A stretch of DNA of 64,000 nt from CADCTM01 sp049671305 (GTDB taxonomy: Bacteria > Cyanobacteriota > Cyanobacteriia > Cyanobacteriales > Coleofasciculaceae): NCBI GenBank assembly GCA_049671305.1, contig JBATUR010000027.1, positions 29,743 to 93,742 on the forward strand, in the 5' to 3' direction. This document shows, piece by piece, positions 10,052-18,048 of this stretch; positions within the stretch are counted from its first letter, which is position 1, and the number at the start of each line of letters is the position of its first letter. Position numbers and translations under genes: made by a program. The notes beneath the pieces were generated by a model. The model did not search any database. It saw only the letters and a program-made list of their open reading frames with translations, and was not told where the DNA came from.

Positions 10052-10450
10052 TTGAATAACTTAAAAATCTTTGTTTATGGCACTCTCAAGCCTGGTGAAT
10101 CTAATTATCAGCGCTTCTGTGTAGGGAAGGTGGTGGAGGAGGAAAAGGCGATCGCTTATGGTCAGTTGTTTGACCTATCTTTAGGCTACCCTGGCATGAC
10201 GATTGGCGAAAGTCTTATTCAGGGTTTTGTCTTAACTTTTGCTGATGAGGCGATTTTAAGTATTTTAGATGAGTTGGAAGATTATGATCCAAATCGTCTA
10301 GAAACGGAGAATGAATATAATCGCCAATTAATTGAAACATTCGATTTATCAGGAAAATCGTTAGGAATGGTTTGGGTATATTTAATGAGTTTGGAACGAG
10401 TGGAGAAATTAGGAGGAGTTAGGATTGATTCTGGATGTTGGGGTGTATAA
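10052..10450 (+). CDS. Gamma-glutamylcyclotransferase-like (AIG2/GGCT fold) protein
   Basis: A 132-residue protein with the signature FVYGTLKPGE near the N-terminus, the substrate-binding loop of the GGCT/AIG2-like fold. The later ILDELEDYDP contains the Glu that normally serves as the acid/base residue. Members cyclise gamma-glutamyl amides to 5-oxoproline or act on related amines; the substrate here is unknown. The best start is a TTG at 10052; no in-frame ATG fits the family N-terminus. The last 39 codons are duplicated downstream (11811-11927) as a gene fragment. Confidence 0.8.
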   Translation: MNNLKIFVYGTLKPGESNYQRFCVGKVVEEEKAIAYGQLFDLSLGYPGMTIGESLIQGFVLTFADEAILSILDELEDYDPNRLETENEYNRQLIETFDLSGKSLGMVWVYLMSLERVEKLGGVRIDSGCWGV

Positions 10451-10479
10451 GTTTTGTAGTTTAAATGAGTATGGTTTCA
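10334..10479. repeat. Copy A of a 146-bp direct repeat
   Basis: This stretch, the 3' end of the GGCT-like gene plus 29 bases beyond the stop, recurs without gaps at 11811-11956 with about ten mismatches by eye (about 93% identity). The two copies bracket the cold-shock-domain gene. Confidence 0.9.
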
Positions 10480-10480
10480 G

Positions 10481-10523
10481 CAATCAATGTTTCAATTACG
10501 CTTGCAGATTGAAACATTGATTG
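10481..10523. repeat. 16-bp perfect inverted repeat abutting direct repeat A
   Basis: Arms CAATCAATGTTTCAAT and ATTGAAACATTGATTG enclose an 11-base loop. It starts two bases after the end of direct repeat copy A. It may serve as transcript end for the GGCT-like gene or mark the edge of the inserted segment; no T-run follows. Confidence 0.75.
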
Positions 10524-10738
10524 AGACTTGAACTAGATTTTTAGCCGTGACATTTTCATGCTGATGACTCAACTTAATTATTCTGCCAACAGCGTTTACA
10601 AGCCTAAGTTGAAAATATGAAGACTGGTTTGAGAATACTTATCTTTCAAAAAGACCATAATTGTCTGATTCTATTTGCTGTGGATTGAGTTTTTTATTCT
10701 TCTCGATTTGTGCAAATGATGTAAATTTGATTTTTTTA

Positions 10739-11644
10739 TTAGGTTAAAGTCGTCCTGCCATCAATTGTCCACCTTACTTTTTTATTAAATGATAGAAACT
10801 CCACTGCTTCGGCATCAGTCCCCTGGTTGTCCAATTTAAGTTTGTCACAAATCTTTTTATAAATATCCGGCGGAAATCCCCCATGAAAATTCCATTCTCC
10901 ACCGTGTCTTTCCATCTTCACAATACCTGAGATGTGTGGATACCTATAACCAGGTTTATGTTTTACAATATATGCCGAGAGTTGCTTACTAAATTTAAAA
11001 TTTAAAGGACGCATCTCTTCTACTAGATCACGCAACTCTTTAGCTTCCACGTACCCAAACCTATACTCCTCAGCTATTCTTGCAATTTCATTTTCTCGTC
11101 TAGCTTCTGCTATTGCAATTTCATTTTCTCGTAGAGCTTTTGCTCTTGCAATTTCATTTTCTCGTAGAGCTTCTGCCTCCCTGAGTCGCTCCTCCTCTGC
11201 TGCTCTAAGTTGGTTCTTTATGTTATCTCGCTCATCACTTAGTTCATTTTTGCGCTCAACTCCAACTAACTTGATCGTTACAAGGTCGAGCCAAGTATGT
11301 TTTGGAGAGTTTATATTTTTCCAGATACTCTCAACTTTTTGGATCAAAGCATCTAATTCAGGTGCGTAGCTTTGAGGAATATTGTCTGCGTTTAGCCAAA
11401 GCTTACTGACTTGTTCGCCTTTTTCAGTTGTTTCAACTTCATACCACAAGTTGATTGTTTCAAAAGTTTCGTTACTGTCCAATCTTGGGGCTAATTCAGG
11501 AAGTTCTTTCTGAATTTTTCTGATATGGAAGAAAACGTTTTTATTAGGATTAAAAAAAGTACGACGGACAAATCCAAATCCTCGATCAGGATTATAACTT
11601 TTGATGCTGCCGAATTCTATTGTCATAAAATTAATTTGACTCAC
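10739..11644 (-). CDS. Cold-shock-domain protein with hendecad coiled coil
   Basis: This 301-residue protein has three parts. Residues about 7-85 resemble a cold shock/OB domain, with RNP1-like RGFGFVRR, RNP2-like NVFFHIRKI and a later TEKGEQVSKLWL strand, suggesting nucleic-acid binding. Residues about 130-205 are a charged helix with an 11-residue repeat (LRENEIARAKA type), expected to form a coiled coil. The C-terminal 95 residues contain HISGIVKMERHGGEWNFHGGFPP and are unrecognised. No partner is apparent. The gene sits alone, opposite in direction to its neighbours and bracketed by a 146-bp direct repeat, so it may have arrived by insertion. Function is unknown. Confidence 0.75.
   Translation of the reverse strand: MSQINFMTIEFGSIKSYNPDRGFGFVRRTFFNPNKNVFFHIRKIQKELPELAPRLDSNETFETINLWYEVETTEKGEQVSKLWLNADNIPQSYAPELDALIQKVESIWKNINSPKHTWLDLVTIKLVGVERKNELSDERDNIKNQLRAAEEERLREAEALRENEIARAKALRENEIAIAEARRENEIARIAEEYRFGYVEAKELRDLVEEMRPLNFKFSKQLSAYIVKHKPGYRYPHISGIVKMERHGGEWNFHGGFPPDIYKKICDKLKLDNQGTDAEAVEFLSFNKKVRWTIDGRTTLT
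11082..11180 (-). repeat. Three tandem 33-bp coding repeats
   Basis: Units at 11082-11114, 11115-11147 and 11148-11180 share a GCAATTTCATTTTCTCGT core and each encode 11 residues of the coiled coil. Thirty-three bases equals one hendecad, so unit gain or loss keeps the frame. Confidence 0.85.
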
Positions 11645-11810
11645 TTACCACAAAGGGGCATATTCCTTTCTGTGGCATAATTTAACTACGCTATAAACAA
11701 TAATTCTCCGTTTACAACGATAATCCGGACAGCTTTAAACCGCCAACTGTAAAATATAGGTTCCATTCAGCCATCTCAACGAGGTTAAGTGGCAATGGTA
11801 GAATAATCGG

Positions 11811-11927
11811 GAAACTTTCGATTTATCAGGAAAATCGTTAGGAATGGTTTGGGTATATTTAATGAGTTGGGAACGAGTGGAGAAATTAGGAGGATTTCTA
11901 ATTAGTTCTGGATGTTGGAGTGTATAA
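11811..11927 (+). pseudogene. Duplicated 3' fragment of the GGCT-like gene
   Basis: Thirty-eight codons plus the stop reproduce the C-terminus of the gene at 10052-10450: ETFDLSGKSLGMVWVYLMS is identical in both copies, and the last residues differ (GGFLISSGCWSV against GGVRIDSGCWGV). No start or N-terminal part is present, so it is a dead fragment. It is the coding portion of direct-repeat copy B (11811-11956). The rest of 11645-12007 shows no other gene. Confidence 0.85.
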
Positions 11928-12007
11928 ATTTTGTAGTTTAAATGAGTATGGTTTCAAGTGCCATTTTGTTTTCAGCGGAACGTTATGTCACTTTAGGAAA
12001 AGCAAGA

Positions 12008-12785
12008 TTAGTTTTGTGAAGACTGATCTATCTGCTGTTGAAGCTGTTGCACTTCTTCAAGCAAAAGCCCTGTGCCACGAGCAACAGTTTCGACCGATAG
12101 ACCCTCTCGCAAGAAGTTGAGCGCGATCTCCCGCTTTTCTTCTTCCTTTGCCTCTCTCCAAATCGAGCGATAAACAGTAGATTCTTGCATAATGTCTCTC
12201 CGTAATATACGGTAAATGACCTCATCTTCTAATCTTAACCCAGCTAGAATCCCTGAAGCTGCCATCAGATTGGCTTGCGTTATTGGGTCTGAAATCTGAT
12301 CTACTATTTGAGCAACTTGGCGCAACATTTCTGCTGAATCAGAACTTTGACCTAGGGCGGCAAAAGGAACTAAGCCAGGATATTGCAGGAAGAGTGAAGC
12401 CGGTTGCTCCCATAAGCGGATAACATCAAATTCATGGCTTGTACGTTCCATTGTGAAGTTCGTTTGCTTGAGGTAAATCAGAGCTAGTTTGCTTGAGGTA
12501 AATCACGACTTGCCGCATTGTTTTGCCAGGAAATTTTCGATAAACTCGCACCCGGTAATCCAACATACGGAAGGGAATATTTGGTTTTGGGAGTGTTTGG
12601 AACTCTAAGTGTAAAACGGATTCATTTGACTCTAATAAAATTAGGGCATCAGTGCGAATCGGTTCCAGGGAAAGTTCAGAGGGTTTGAGTTCTGTCAGGG
12701 TGACAGATTTGCCTAGTAACCAACTGGCAAAGTCGGCTGAGAAGTGTTCGGCAAGAAATCGGCAGGTGTCATCATACATGGGCAA
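12008..12785 (-). pseudogene. Rpn-family recombination-promoting nuclease/putative transposase, frameshifted
   Basis: Two overlapping minus-strand frames belong to one gene. The upstream half (12785 down to about 12480) has MYDDTCRFLAEHFSADFA, LEPIRTDALILLES and LHLEFQTLPKPNIPFRML, the PD-(D/E)XK core of Rpn/DUF4351-type proteins. The downstream half (to 12008) has HEFDVIRLWEQP, FLQYPGLVPFAALG and a C-terminal helix. The frames are separated by a 25-bp tandem duplication at 12462-12505. Removing one unit restores a continuous frame reading VVIYLKQTNFTMERTSHEF. Intact members are common in cyanobacteria and can nick DNA and promote recombination; this copy should be inactive unless slippage corrects it. 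Confidence 0.85.
12462..12505. repeat. 25-bp tandem duplication causing a frameshift
   Basis: A 19-base sequence beginning GTTTGCTTGAGG occurs at 12462-12480 and again at 12487-12505, separated by six bases. The 25-base period is not a multiple of three and shifts the Rpn frame exactly by the observed amount. Confidence 0.9.
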
Positions 12786-13193
12786 ATTTTACAACTGACT
12801 ACACTAATTTGATTTTAAGCAAGTCCCTAGTTGGCGTTGGGTTTGTTTCTCGCCAGCTATCCCGCATTGTTGGGAAGCAAGTGCTTAAGGTGCGTAATGC
12901 TGCTGATACAACTTGGATTCTTGCGTTTGCTCGTGCCAACTGCACGTGAAATACTTGTAGTGAGCCACGATCTCATTAGCACCGCAGCGCTGCCCAATAC
13001 ACCAATCTTTATCGCACCAACAAGATTGCAAAACTGCCCTGATCAGATTTGAACCTTGGCGGTTGCTGTGTTTTTCGTAGTGTAATGATCTTTTTGGTTG
13101 TAAACCCTCGCAAAAAAGCTGCATCTTTCTGATTAAGATACAGCTTTCCTAAATTTTAGATTCATAAAAAATCGTCAAATACGATTCAATTCA
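12786..13193. other. Intergenic region with possible gene remnant
   Basis: About 400 bp between the Rpn pseudogene start and the anti-sigma gene end. A 73-codon plus-strand frame (12831-13052) and an overlapping other frame both look partly protein-like (for example REILVVSHDLIST), but no family is recognised and the frame breaks. It may be a decayed gene. The right end holds the terminator at 13112-13147. Confidence 0.35.
13112..13147 (-). terminator. Terminator of the sigma/anti-sigma operon
   Basis: On the minus strand a stem AAAGCTGtATCTT / AAGAtGCAGCTTT with one mismatch and a seven-base loop is followed by a T-run (plus-strand A-run at 13112-13117), 47 bases after the anti-sigma gene stop. 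Confidence 0.8.
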
Positions 13194-13739
13194 CTAATTA
13201 AGATTACTTGGCTTAATACTTTCGCGTACTGCTGGTATTTGTAATAAATTACTAGGAGCCGCAACTGGCGCTTTGGCAATCTCAATTATCGGTTTGTTCA
13301 GGGCAATTTTTAAGGGTTCTGGTGCTGCCTCCTGCTGAGGAGACTGAGCAAAATTGGTTCCTAGTTGACTACCTGGAAAAATTCCAGACAAACCGCCAAC
13401 AAACACTGCAGCAATAGCAGCGCCTCCCCACGCAATAGTCTTACGAATGCGCCGACGATCAATGCGAGCAAATACTTGATTTGCGGTTTCTTGAGCGTTC
13501 GTTTGGGGTGCTGGTACTGGCAGCTTTTGCAGTCCTTGGCGTAAAGTCATCAGTCGCTTGTGCAAATGCTGCATCTGAGGATCAGTTGCTAGTAAATGCT
13601 GTACTTGCTTACGTTCGGCGGCGGTTACTTCACCATCGATAAATGCACTGAGTAATTCAAAGCGATCGCGTTGTAGGCTATCCATTTCTTTGGCAGTATC
13701 CTGCCCAGAAGAGTCACAAGTGTCAAAATTAGAAGTCAT
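13194..13739 (-). CDS. Probable anti-sigma factor, single-pass membrane protein
   Basis: This 181-residue protein has an N-terminal cytoplasmic region with FELLSAFIDGEVTAAERKQVQHLLATDPQ. That is the RseA/zinc-less anti-sigma domain pattern (a helix ending in DGE followed by a four-helix bundle). One transmembrane helix follows (TIAWGGAAIAAVFVGGLSGI, about residues 102-121), then a Pro/Ala-rich periplasmic tail. It lies 112 bases downstream of the ECF sigma gene on the same strand and just before a terminator, so it should bind and inhibit that sigma factor until a membrane or envelope signal releases it. The partner is inferred from position. Confidence 0.8.
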   Translation of the reverse strand: MTSNFDTCDSSGQDTAKEMDSLQRDRFELLSAFIDGEVTAAERKQVQHLLATDPQMQHLHKRLMTLRQGLQKLPVPAPQTNAQETANQVFARIDRRRIRKTIAWGGAAIAAVFVGGLSGIFPGSQLGTNFAQSPQQEAAPEPLKIALNKPIIEIAKAPVAAPSNLLQIPAVRESIKPSNLN

Positions 13740-13851
13740 TTTTGTATCACCGCCGAGTCATAGCAAGCTCGTAATTGAAGAAACAAAATTTCATACAAAT
13801 ATCATAAACCAACAATCCTTTGAGCCAACGCGATCCCTAAATAAACTTTGC

Positions 13852-14508
13852 TTAAGCTTCAAGATAGGTTTGAAGCTGGGATTGTAATCTAGTCCTAGCT
13901 CTAGCAATTCTTGATTTGACGGTTCCTAGAGAAACACCAGTAATTTCGGCAATTTCCTCATAAGCCATGCCTTCGATTTCTCTTAAAACAATGGTAGTGC
14001 GGAACACTTCAGGTAGATCAGAAATTGCTTCACGTAGCTGCTCATAAAACTCACGAGTGCTCATGTCTTCGTCTGGGTTGGGTTTATCTGAGGCAATTTC
14101 CCAGTCCATTTCGCCATCATCCAAGCGACGTGGCGCATCCAAAGATAAGGGACTAGCGACTCGTTTACGCTTTCGCAGCTCATCATAAAACAGATTTGTG
14201 GCAATCCGACTTAACCAGCCTCGGAACTTAACAGGATCGTTCAATCGCTTAACATTACGATACACACGAATCCAAACTTCTTGGGCTAAGTCAGCTCGGT
14301 CTTGCCAATCGGGCGCCAAGTGGTACAAAATTTTATCAACATGAGATTGATAGCGCTTCAGCAATTCAGCAAAAGCAACTCGCTCAGGGCGAATGCCGTC
14401 CTGACAGCGTAAAATCAAGTCATAGTTCGAGAGTTTGTCGGGTTGCACCGATACTTGAGGAGTTGCCTCATGCGCGGTTGACCAGGTTACAGAAATCGAT
14501 TCGCTCAT
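13852..14508 (-). CDS. sigG: ECF (group 3) RNA polymerase sigma factor, SigG-like
   Basis: The 218-residue protein has region 2 at about residues 45-110 (AFAELLKRYQSHVDKILYHL, DLAQEVWIRVYRNV, FRGWLSRIATNLFYDELRKR). Region 4 lies at about 155-212 (AISDLPEVFRTTIVLREIEG, YEEIAEITGVSLGTVKSRIA with its helix-turn-helix). An acidic linker, DDGEMDWEIASDKPNPDED, joins them. It lacks regions 1 and 3, as ECF factors do. The linker and region 4 resemble the conserved cyanobacterial SigG group, named here from recall of family features. It is encoded just upstream of its probable anti-sigma factor and diverges from the response regulator gene. Such pairs often control their own operon. Confidence 0.88.
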   Translation of the reverse strand: MSESISVTWSTAHEATPQVSVQPDKLSNYDLILRCQDGIRPERVAFAELLKRYQSHVDKILYHLAPDWQDRADLAQEVWIRVYRNVKRLNDPVKFRGWLSRIATNLFYDELRKRKRVASPLSLDAPRRLDDGEMDWEIASDKPNPDEDMSTREFYEQLREAISDLPEVFRTTIVLREIEGMAYEEIAEITGVSLGTVKSRIARARTRLQSQLQTYLEA

Positions 14509-14851
14509 GGATGGAAGGGGGTACTAAAACATCCTACCTCCAATGACGCTCGACTTTAGCCGCAAGTTCCTGCTTGGAGAAACAATTTGAGCATTGCTTT
14601 TTCACAAGCGATCGGACAAGTCAACAATATATCTTTGTTATTTTATCTTTATAGTGTGACTCAAAAACATCCGTCAAGAGGAAAGTTGAGAATTGTACAA
14701 AGACTCATAACTAATGACTGATGACTAGTTACGACATAAAGTTGGAGCATTGGAAGCTAAGATAAGCTTCATCACGGCTAGATGTAGTTCCGGAGGGTTT
14801 CGGCAAAGCATGACCTTTGGCACATAACAAAAGTAATCTGAGTCTTAGGGG
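14509..14851. promoter_or_regulatory. Divergent intergenic region, sigG / response regulator
   Basis: This 343-bp gap between divergent genes should contain both promoters. No specific operator, riboswitch or hairpin stands out by eye. Confidence 0.4.
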
Positions 14852-15325
14852 GTGAGCCAAAAGGTGAGCGGACGCAAAAAACAAATTACAATTCTCTTGG
14901 CAGAAGATTCGCCGGAAGACCAACAGTTAATTAAACAGGCATTTCAAGAAAGTGTTTGGCGCTGGCGTCTGTATATTGTTAGTGATGGTGAAAAATTGCT
15001 AGATTATCTATACCATCGTGGACAGTATCAACATAAAAAAATCGCTCCACGACCGGATTTAATTTTGCTGGATTTGTACTTACCAAAAATTGACGGCAGT
15101 GAGGCATTAAAAACGATTAAAGCTGACTTGCGTCTTCAACGTCTGCCTGTTGTGATCCTGACTTCCTCAAAAGCTGAAGCCGATATCCATCGCAGTTATC
15201 AACTAGGAGCAAGTTCTTACTTGACAAAACCGTTGACATTTGCATTGCTGGTCGATGCTGTGAATATTTTAGGAGAATATTGGTTTGATGTTGTAGAACT
15301 ACCGCCTGCTAGCACTTATGAGTGA
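14852..15325 (+). CDS. Single-domain response regulator (CheY/Rcp1-like)
   Basis: The 157-residue protein is one receiver domain with no output domain. Visible active-site residues are the acidic pair in LLAEDSPED (Glu18-Asp19), phosphoacceptor Asp74 in ILLDLYLPKIDG, the Thr/Ser position in VILTSSKA and Lys126 in SYLTKPL. The long loop between helix 2 and strand 3 (YHRGQYQHKKIAPRPDLIL) is typical of cyanobacterial Rcp1-like regulators that pair with phytochrome-type or other hybrid kinases. No kinase is adjacent, so the partner is unknown. The start is ambiguous: GTG at 14852 or GTG at 14864, which has AGGGGG 11 bases upstream. It overlaps the next gene by four bases. Confidence 0.88.
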   Translation: MSQKVSGRKKQITILLAEDSPEDQQLIKQAFQESVWRWRLYIVSDGEKLLDYLYHRGQYQHKKIAPRPDLILLDLYLPKIDGSEALKTIKADLRLQRLPVVILTSSKAEADIHRSYQLGASSYLTKPLTFALLVDAVNILGEYWFDVVELPPASTYE

Positions 15326-15945
15326 TTATGGGCTTAAGTAATTCCTTTCAGACCACGAGCTTGATGATTGTTTGCTTTTCTTCAGCAGCAGTGCTGTTTT
15401 GGGTGGCACAAGCGCCGTCTCGTTCTAAGTTGAGTACACCGCCGCCGCCTCAACTAAAGCAAGCTTCAGTACCAAAAGCGAAGCCGACAATACCCAAAAA
15501 TAAAATTAAACAGGTTGTACCAATAACGCCTGTGCTGAAAAATGCCATCTCGTTAATTACGGCAAAAGTCGTTGTTGATCTAAGTGAGGCAAAAGTTTAT
15601 CTCTATTGGGGAGACAGGGTGGTTAGCACCTATCCAGTTGCCGTTGGTCAACCAGGTTGGGAAACACCTGTTGGTAAATTTAAGGTAGAAAAAAAGCTAC
15701 AAAACCCCGTATGGCAGCAACCAATTACAGGTGAACTGATCAAACCAGGACCTGAAAATCCTTTAGGTAAGCGCTGGATTGGGTTTTGGTCTGATCAACG
15801 ACATCATATTGGCTTTCATGGCACAAATAAAGAACAATTGGTTGGGCAACCAGTTTCTCACGGCTGTTTACGGATGCGAAATAGTGATGTTCAGGCATTG
15901 TATGAGCAAGTTGTGATTGGAACCCCGGTTATTGTTCGCAAATAA
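15322..15945 (+). CDS. L,D-transpeptidase (YkuD domain)
   Basis: A 207-residue protein with an N-terminal hydrophobic segment (TTSLMIVCFSSAAVLFWVAQ) acting as signal or anchor, then a Pro/Lys-rich linker and a YkuD catalytic domain from about residue 85. The active-site signature is complete: IGFHGT, then SHGCLRMRN with the nucleophilic Cys and the His. Such enzymes form 3-3 crosslinks in peptidoglycan or attach proteins to it, in the periplasm. The GTG at 15322 overlaps the response regulator stop by four bases, suggesting translational coupling; the ATG at 15328 is an alternative start. Confidence 0.9.
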   Translation: MIMGLSNSFQTTSLMIVCFSSAAVLFWVAQAPSRSKLSTPPPPQLKQASVPKAKPTIPKNKIKQVVPITPVLKNAISLITAKVVVDLSEAKVYLYWGDRVVSTYPVAVGQPGWETPVGKFKVEKKLQNPVWQQPITGELIKPGPENPLGKRWIGFWSDQRHHIGFHGTNKEQLVGQPVSHGCLRMRNSDVQALYEQVVIGTPVIVRK

Positions 15946-15998
15946 AATTAGTTCCTTCTAGTAGGGCAGGATTTTTCTACCCTACTGATAATTAAGGA

Positions 15999-16559
15999 CT
16001 AATCAACACTCTGAGACGAAAATTTCTGCTCAAAGTCAGGAGCATAAACTTGTAACAAACCACTAACTTGTTTAAGGACATCATTGCCGGCAGTGGTTTT
16101 GCCAATTGCTTGACGTTGGGAGCCAAAGTCGGGGCGGTCTATATTACGCGCTAGAGCGGCATCTACTTGCTGAGTAATTAACTCTTGTAGCTCCTCTCTT
16201 GCTCGTTGTCGTTGGTGTCTGGCGCCTTCTTCGGTGGTGGCATAGAGTGGCGGCAGTCGGTTGAGGGCGTAGGCAGAAATGTCGCCCACATCCAAAACGC
16301 GATCGCTTGTGGCTTCAATTTCGGCAACTCGTGCTACCGCTTCTGCAACCACCAACTCTTCCATCACGTTAATAAACTGCTTACGGGGAACTGCTACTAC
16401 TTCACCTGTTAGCAGCGCTCCCATGAGCCGATCCAACGCCATATACTCTTCAATGGAAAGCTCTGAAGCAGTATCACAAATCCGTCCAACTTCGGTTTCC
16501 ATGACTGGAGTCAGGTAGCCATCTTGTAGAGCTTGTTCTACGATTTTTTCAATACTCAT
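15999..16559 (-). CDS. ComFB family protein (late competence development)
   Basis: The 186-residue protein contains the ComFB signature in QFINVMEELVVAEAVARVAEI and DVGDISAYALNRLPPLYATTEEG. The N-terminal part, SIEKIVEQALQDGYLTPVME, is typical of the cyanobacterial version. ComFB proteins were first linked to competence; some cyanobacterial members bind cyclic dinucleotides (family knowledge). The frame is open to a GTG at 16604, but the ATG at 16559, giving MSIEKIV, fits the family better; neither has a strong Shine-Dalgarno. It lies between two cell-wall enzymes. A direct role in the wall is not evident. Confidence 0.85.
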   Translation of the reverse strand: MSIEKIVEQALQDGYLTPVMETEVGRICDTASELSIEEYMALDRLMGALLTGEVVAVPRKQFINVMEELVVAEAVARVAEIEATSDRVLDVGDISAYALNRLPPLYATTEEGARHQRQRAREELQELITQQVDAALARNIDRPDFGSQRQAIGKTTAGNDVLKQVSGLLQVYAPDFEQKFSSQSVD

Positions 16560-16702
16560 GACATTGGAATGTTCGGGTAGCGGCAGGAAGGGAAGGTCTA
16601 CCACAGCTTGTCATTAAAACAACTTAGAATCAACAGCCTGTCAATAGAACAACATGGAATGAGCGGAAGTTTCAAAAACTTCATCAAAACTTCAAAAACT
16701 TT

Positions 16703-17620
16703 TTATTCAATTCCTTCATAACGCCAAGGTACTGGATCAACGGCTTTCCCGTTGACATAAAAACCCCAGTGTAAATGAGGTCCTGTAGCTGCTCCTGTTG
16801 AACCGACAGCCCCGATACGTTGCCCAGCTTGCACAAAATCGCCTTCTTTAACATCAATGCGGCTTAGGTGCAACATAATGCTAGCAACACCTTGACCATG
16901 ATTGATGCCGACGACATTACCATGTATTTTAAAGCCTTGAGAGAGGCGCCCTACTAAGGCAATTTTACCGGCTGCTGGTGCGACGACTGGAGAACCTGTA
17001 TTTCCGGCATAATCAACGCCTCGATGGTAGTAGTCTTCGGCAAAGACACCATTGTAATAGCGGCGGATGCCATAACCTGCACTCACTGGTCCTTGATTTG
17101 GTCTAACAAGGGGACCTTTCCAGTATTTTTCGGGTGTTACCAAGGCTTTGAAGGCATCGACACGATCAAATTCTTGTGGTGTGCCATCTGCTCCTGCCGC
17201 ACCGGAAAGGGTGATACTTTGTACAGGAAATGATCGTTTTTTTAAGGGTACAGTCAGATTTTTGACCTCGCCTTCTCCTGTCACCTGTATTTGTAATGTA
17301 CCTGGTTTATCGAGGGGTGTTGTTGGTAGTAATGCCCGAAAGTTACCAGAAGTTGTCTGAAATGCTGGGTAAGCTTTTTGACCAAGTTTGACGGTGGGGG
17401 CGCTGTTGGTAGTTGAATTTTGCTCAATTACTACCGAGATGGTATCACCTAATTGAGCAGTTGTTGGGGACAAACGCACACTTAGTGCCTTAGCGGGAAT
17501 AGCGATCGCTATTAGGGCAACAACCATACCAAAAATCAGCAACGATTGGCGAGGAAGCTTCCCCAACGTCGCACGCCGCAAGCGACGGAGGCGCAAAGGC
17601 AAAGAATTCTTATCAATCAC
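16703..17620 (-). CDS. M23 family metallopeptidase (LytM domain)
   Basis: This 305-residue protein starts with a basic segment and one hydrophobic helix (LLIFGMVVALIAIAIPAKA, a signal or anchor). An Ig-like beta domain follows (residues about 46-130), then a LytM/M23 zinc peptidase domain. Metal and catalytic residues are visible: YHRGVDYAG (HxxxD) and the final GPHLHWGFYVNG (HxH). It should cleave peptidoglycan cross-bridges or act as an amidase activator in the periplasm. The start is GTG at 17620, giving MIDKNSLPLRLRR. It is divergent from the Kef-type antiporter gene. Confidence 0.9.
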   Translation of the reverse strand: MIDKNSLPLRLRRLRRATLGKLPRQSLLIFGMVVALIAIAIPAKALSVRLSPTTAQLGDTISVVIEQNSTTNSAPTVKLGQKAYPAFQTTSGNFRALLPTTPLDKPGTLQIQVTGEGEVKNLTVPLKKRSFPVQSITLSGAAGADGTPQEFDRVDAFKALVTPEKYWKGPLVRPNQGPVSAGYGIRRYYNGVFAEDYYHRGVDYAGNTGSPVVAPAAGKIALVGRLSQGFKIHGNVVGINHGQGVASIMLHLSRIDVKEGDFVQAGQRIGAVGSTGAATGPHLHWGFYVNGKAVDPVPWRYEGIE

Positions 17621-18048
17621 GGGCTTTGTATCCTTAATTAGGTTATTGACAATAGTTTAGTTAATTGAGCCACTGCTTGTAGGGTTTGGTTTTTTGAGGT
17701 TGCTGTTTACCGGGATTACTTTACGGTTAAGCAGTGCCAAAAATACCTAACTCAAGATTGTGGGCAATTATTCCTTCATCTTTAACCAACAACAGCTTTT
17801 TGGAACTTAGGTAGAAAATAATACTGGCAAGGCTCCATCTACCACAACCGAGTTTTTACCGGTATTGGCGAAAAGTCTCAACTTTTTATCTGTGATTTTT
17901 CGCTGATTATTTCTACTTTCACTGTCTTTGGTTAGGGATCAGGAAGCAAAATTTTGACTTATTTAGCACAAACCCTAGCTACATAAGCAAAAAACTTTGT
18001 ATTCTTAAAGTTAATAGAGCTTAATAAATTTCTCAGATATAGAAACTA
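17621..18048. promoter_or_regulatory. Divergent intergenic region, M23 peptidase / Kef antiporter
   Basis: This 428-bp AT-rich gap should carry promoters for both divergent genes. I see no small gene, riboswitch or strong hairpin in it. Confidence 0.4.

Noticed and set aside
11082..11180. CRISPR-like tandem units
   Set aside because: Repeats are contiguous 33-bp coding units without unique spacers and belong to a coiled coil.
13040..13056. GGTTCAAATC-like T-loop on the minus strand
   Set aside because: No acceptor, anticodon or D arms at the right distances; not a tRNA.
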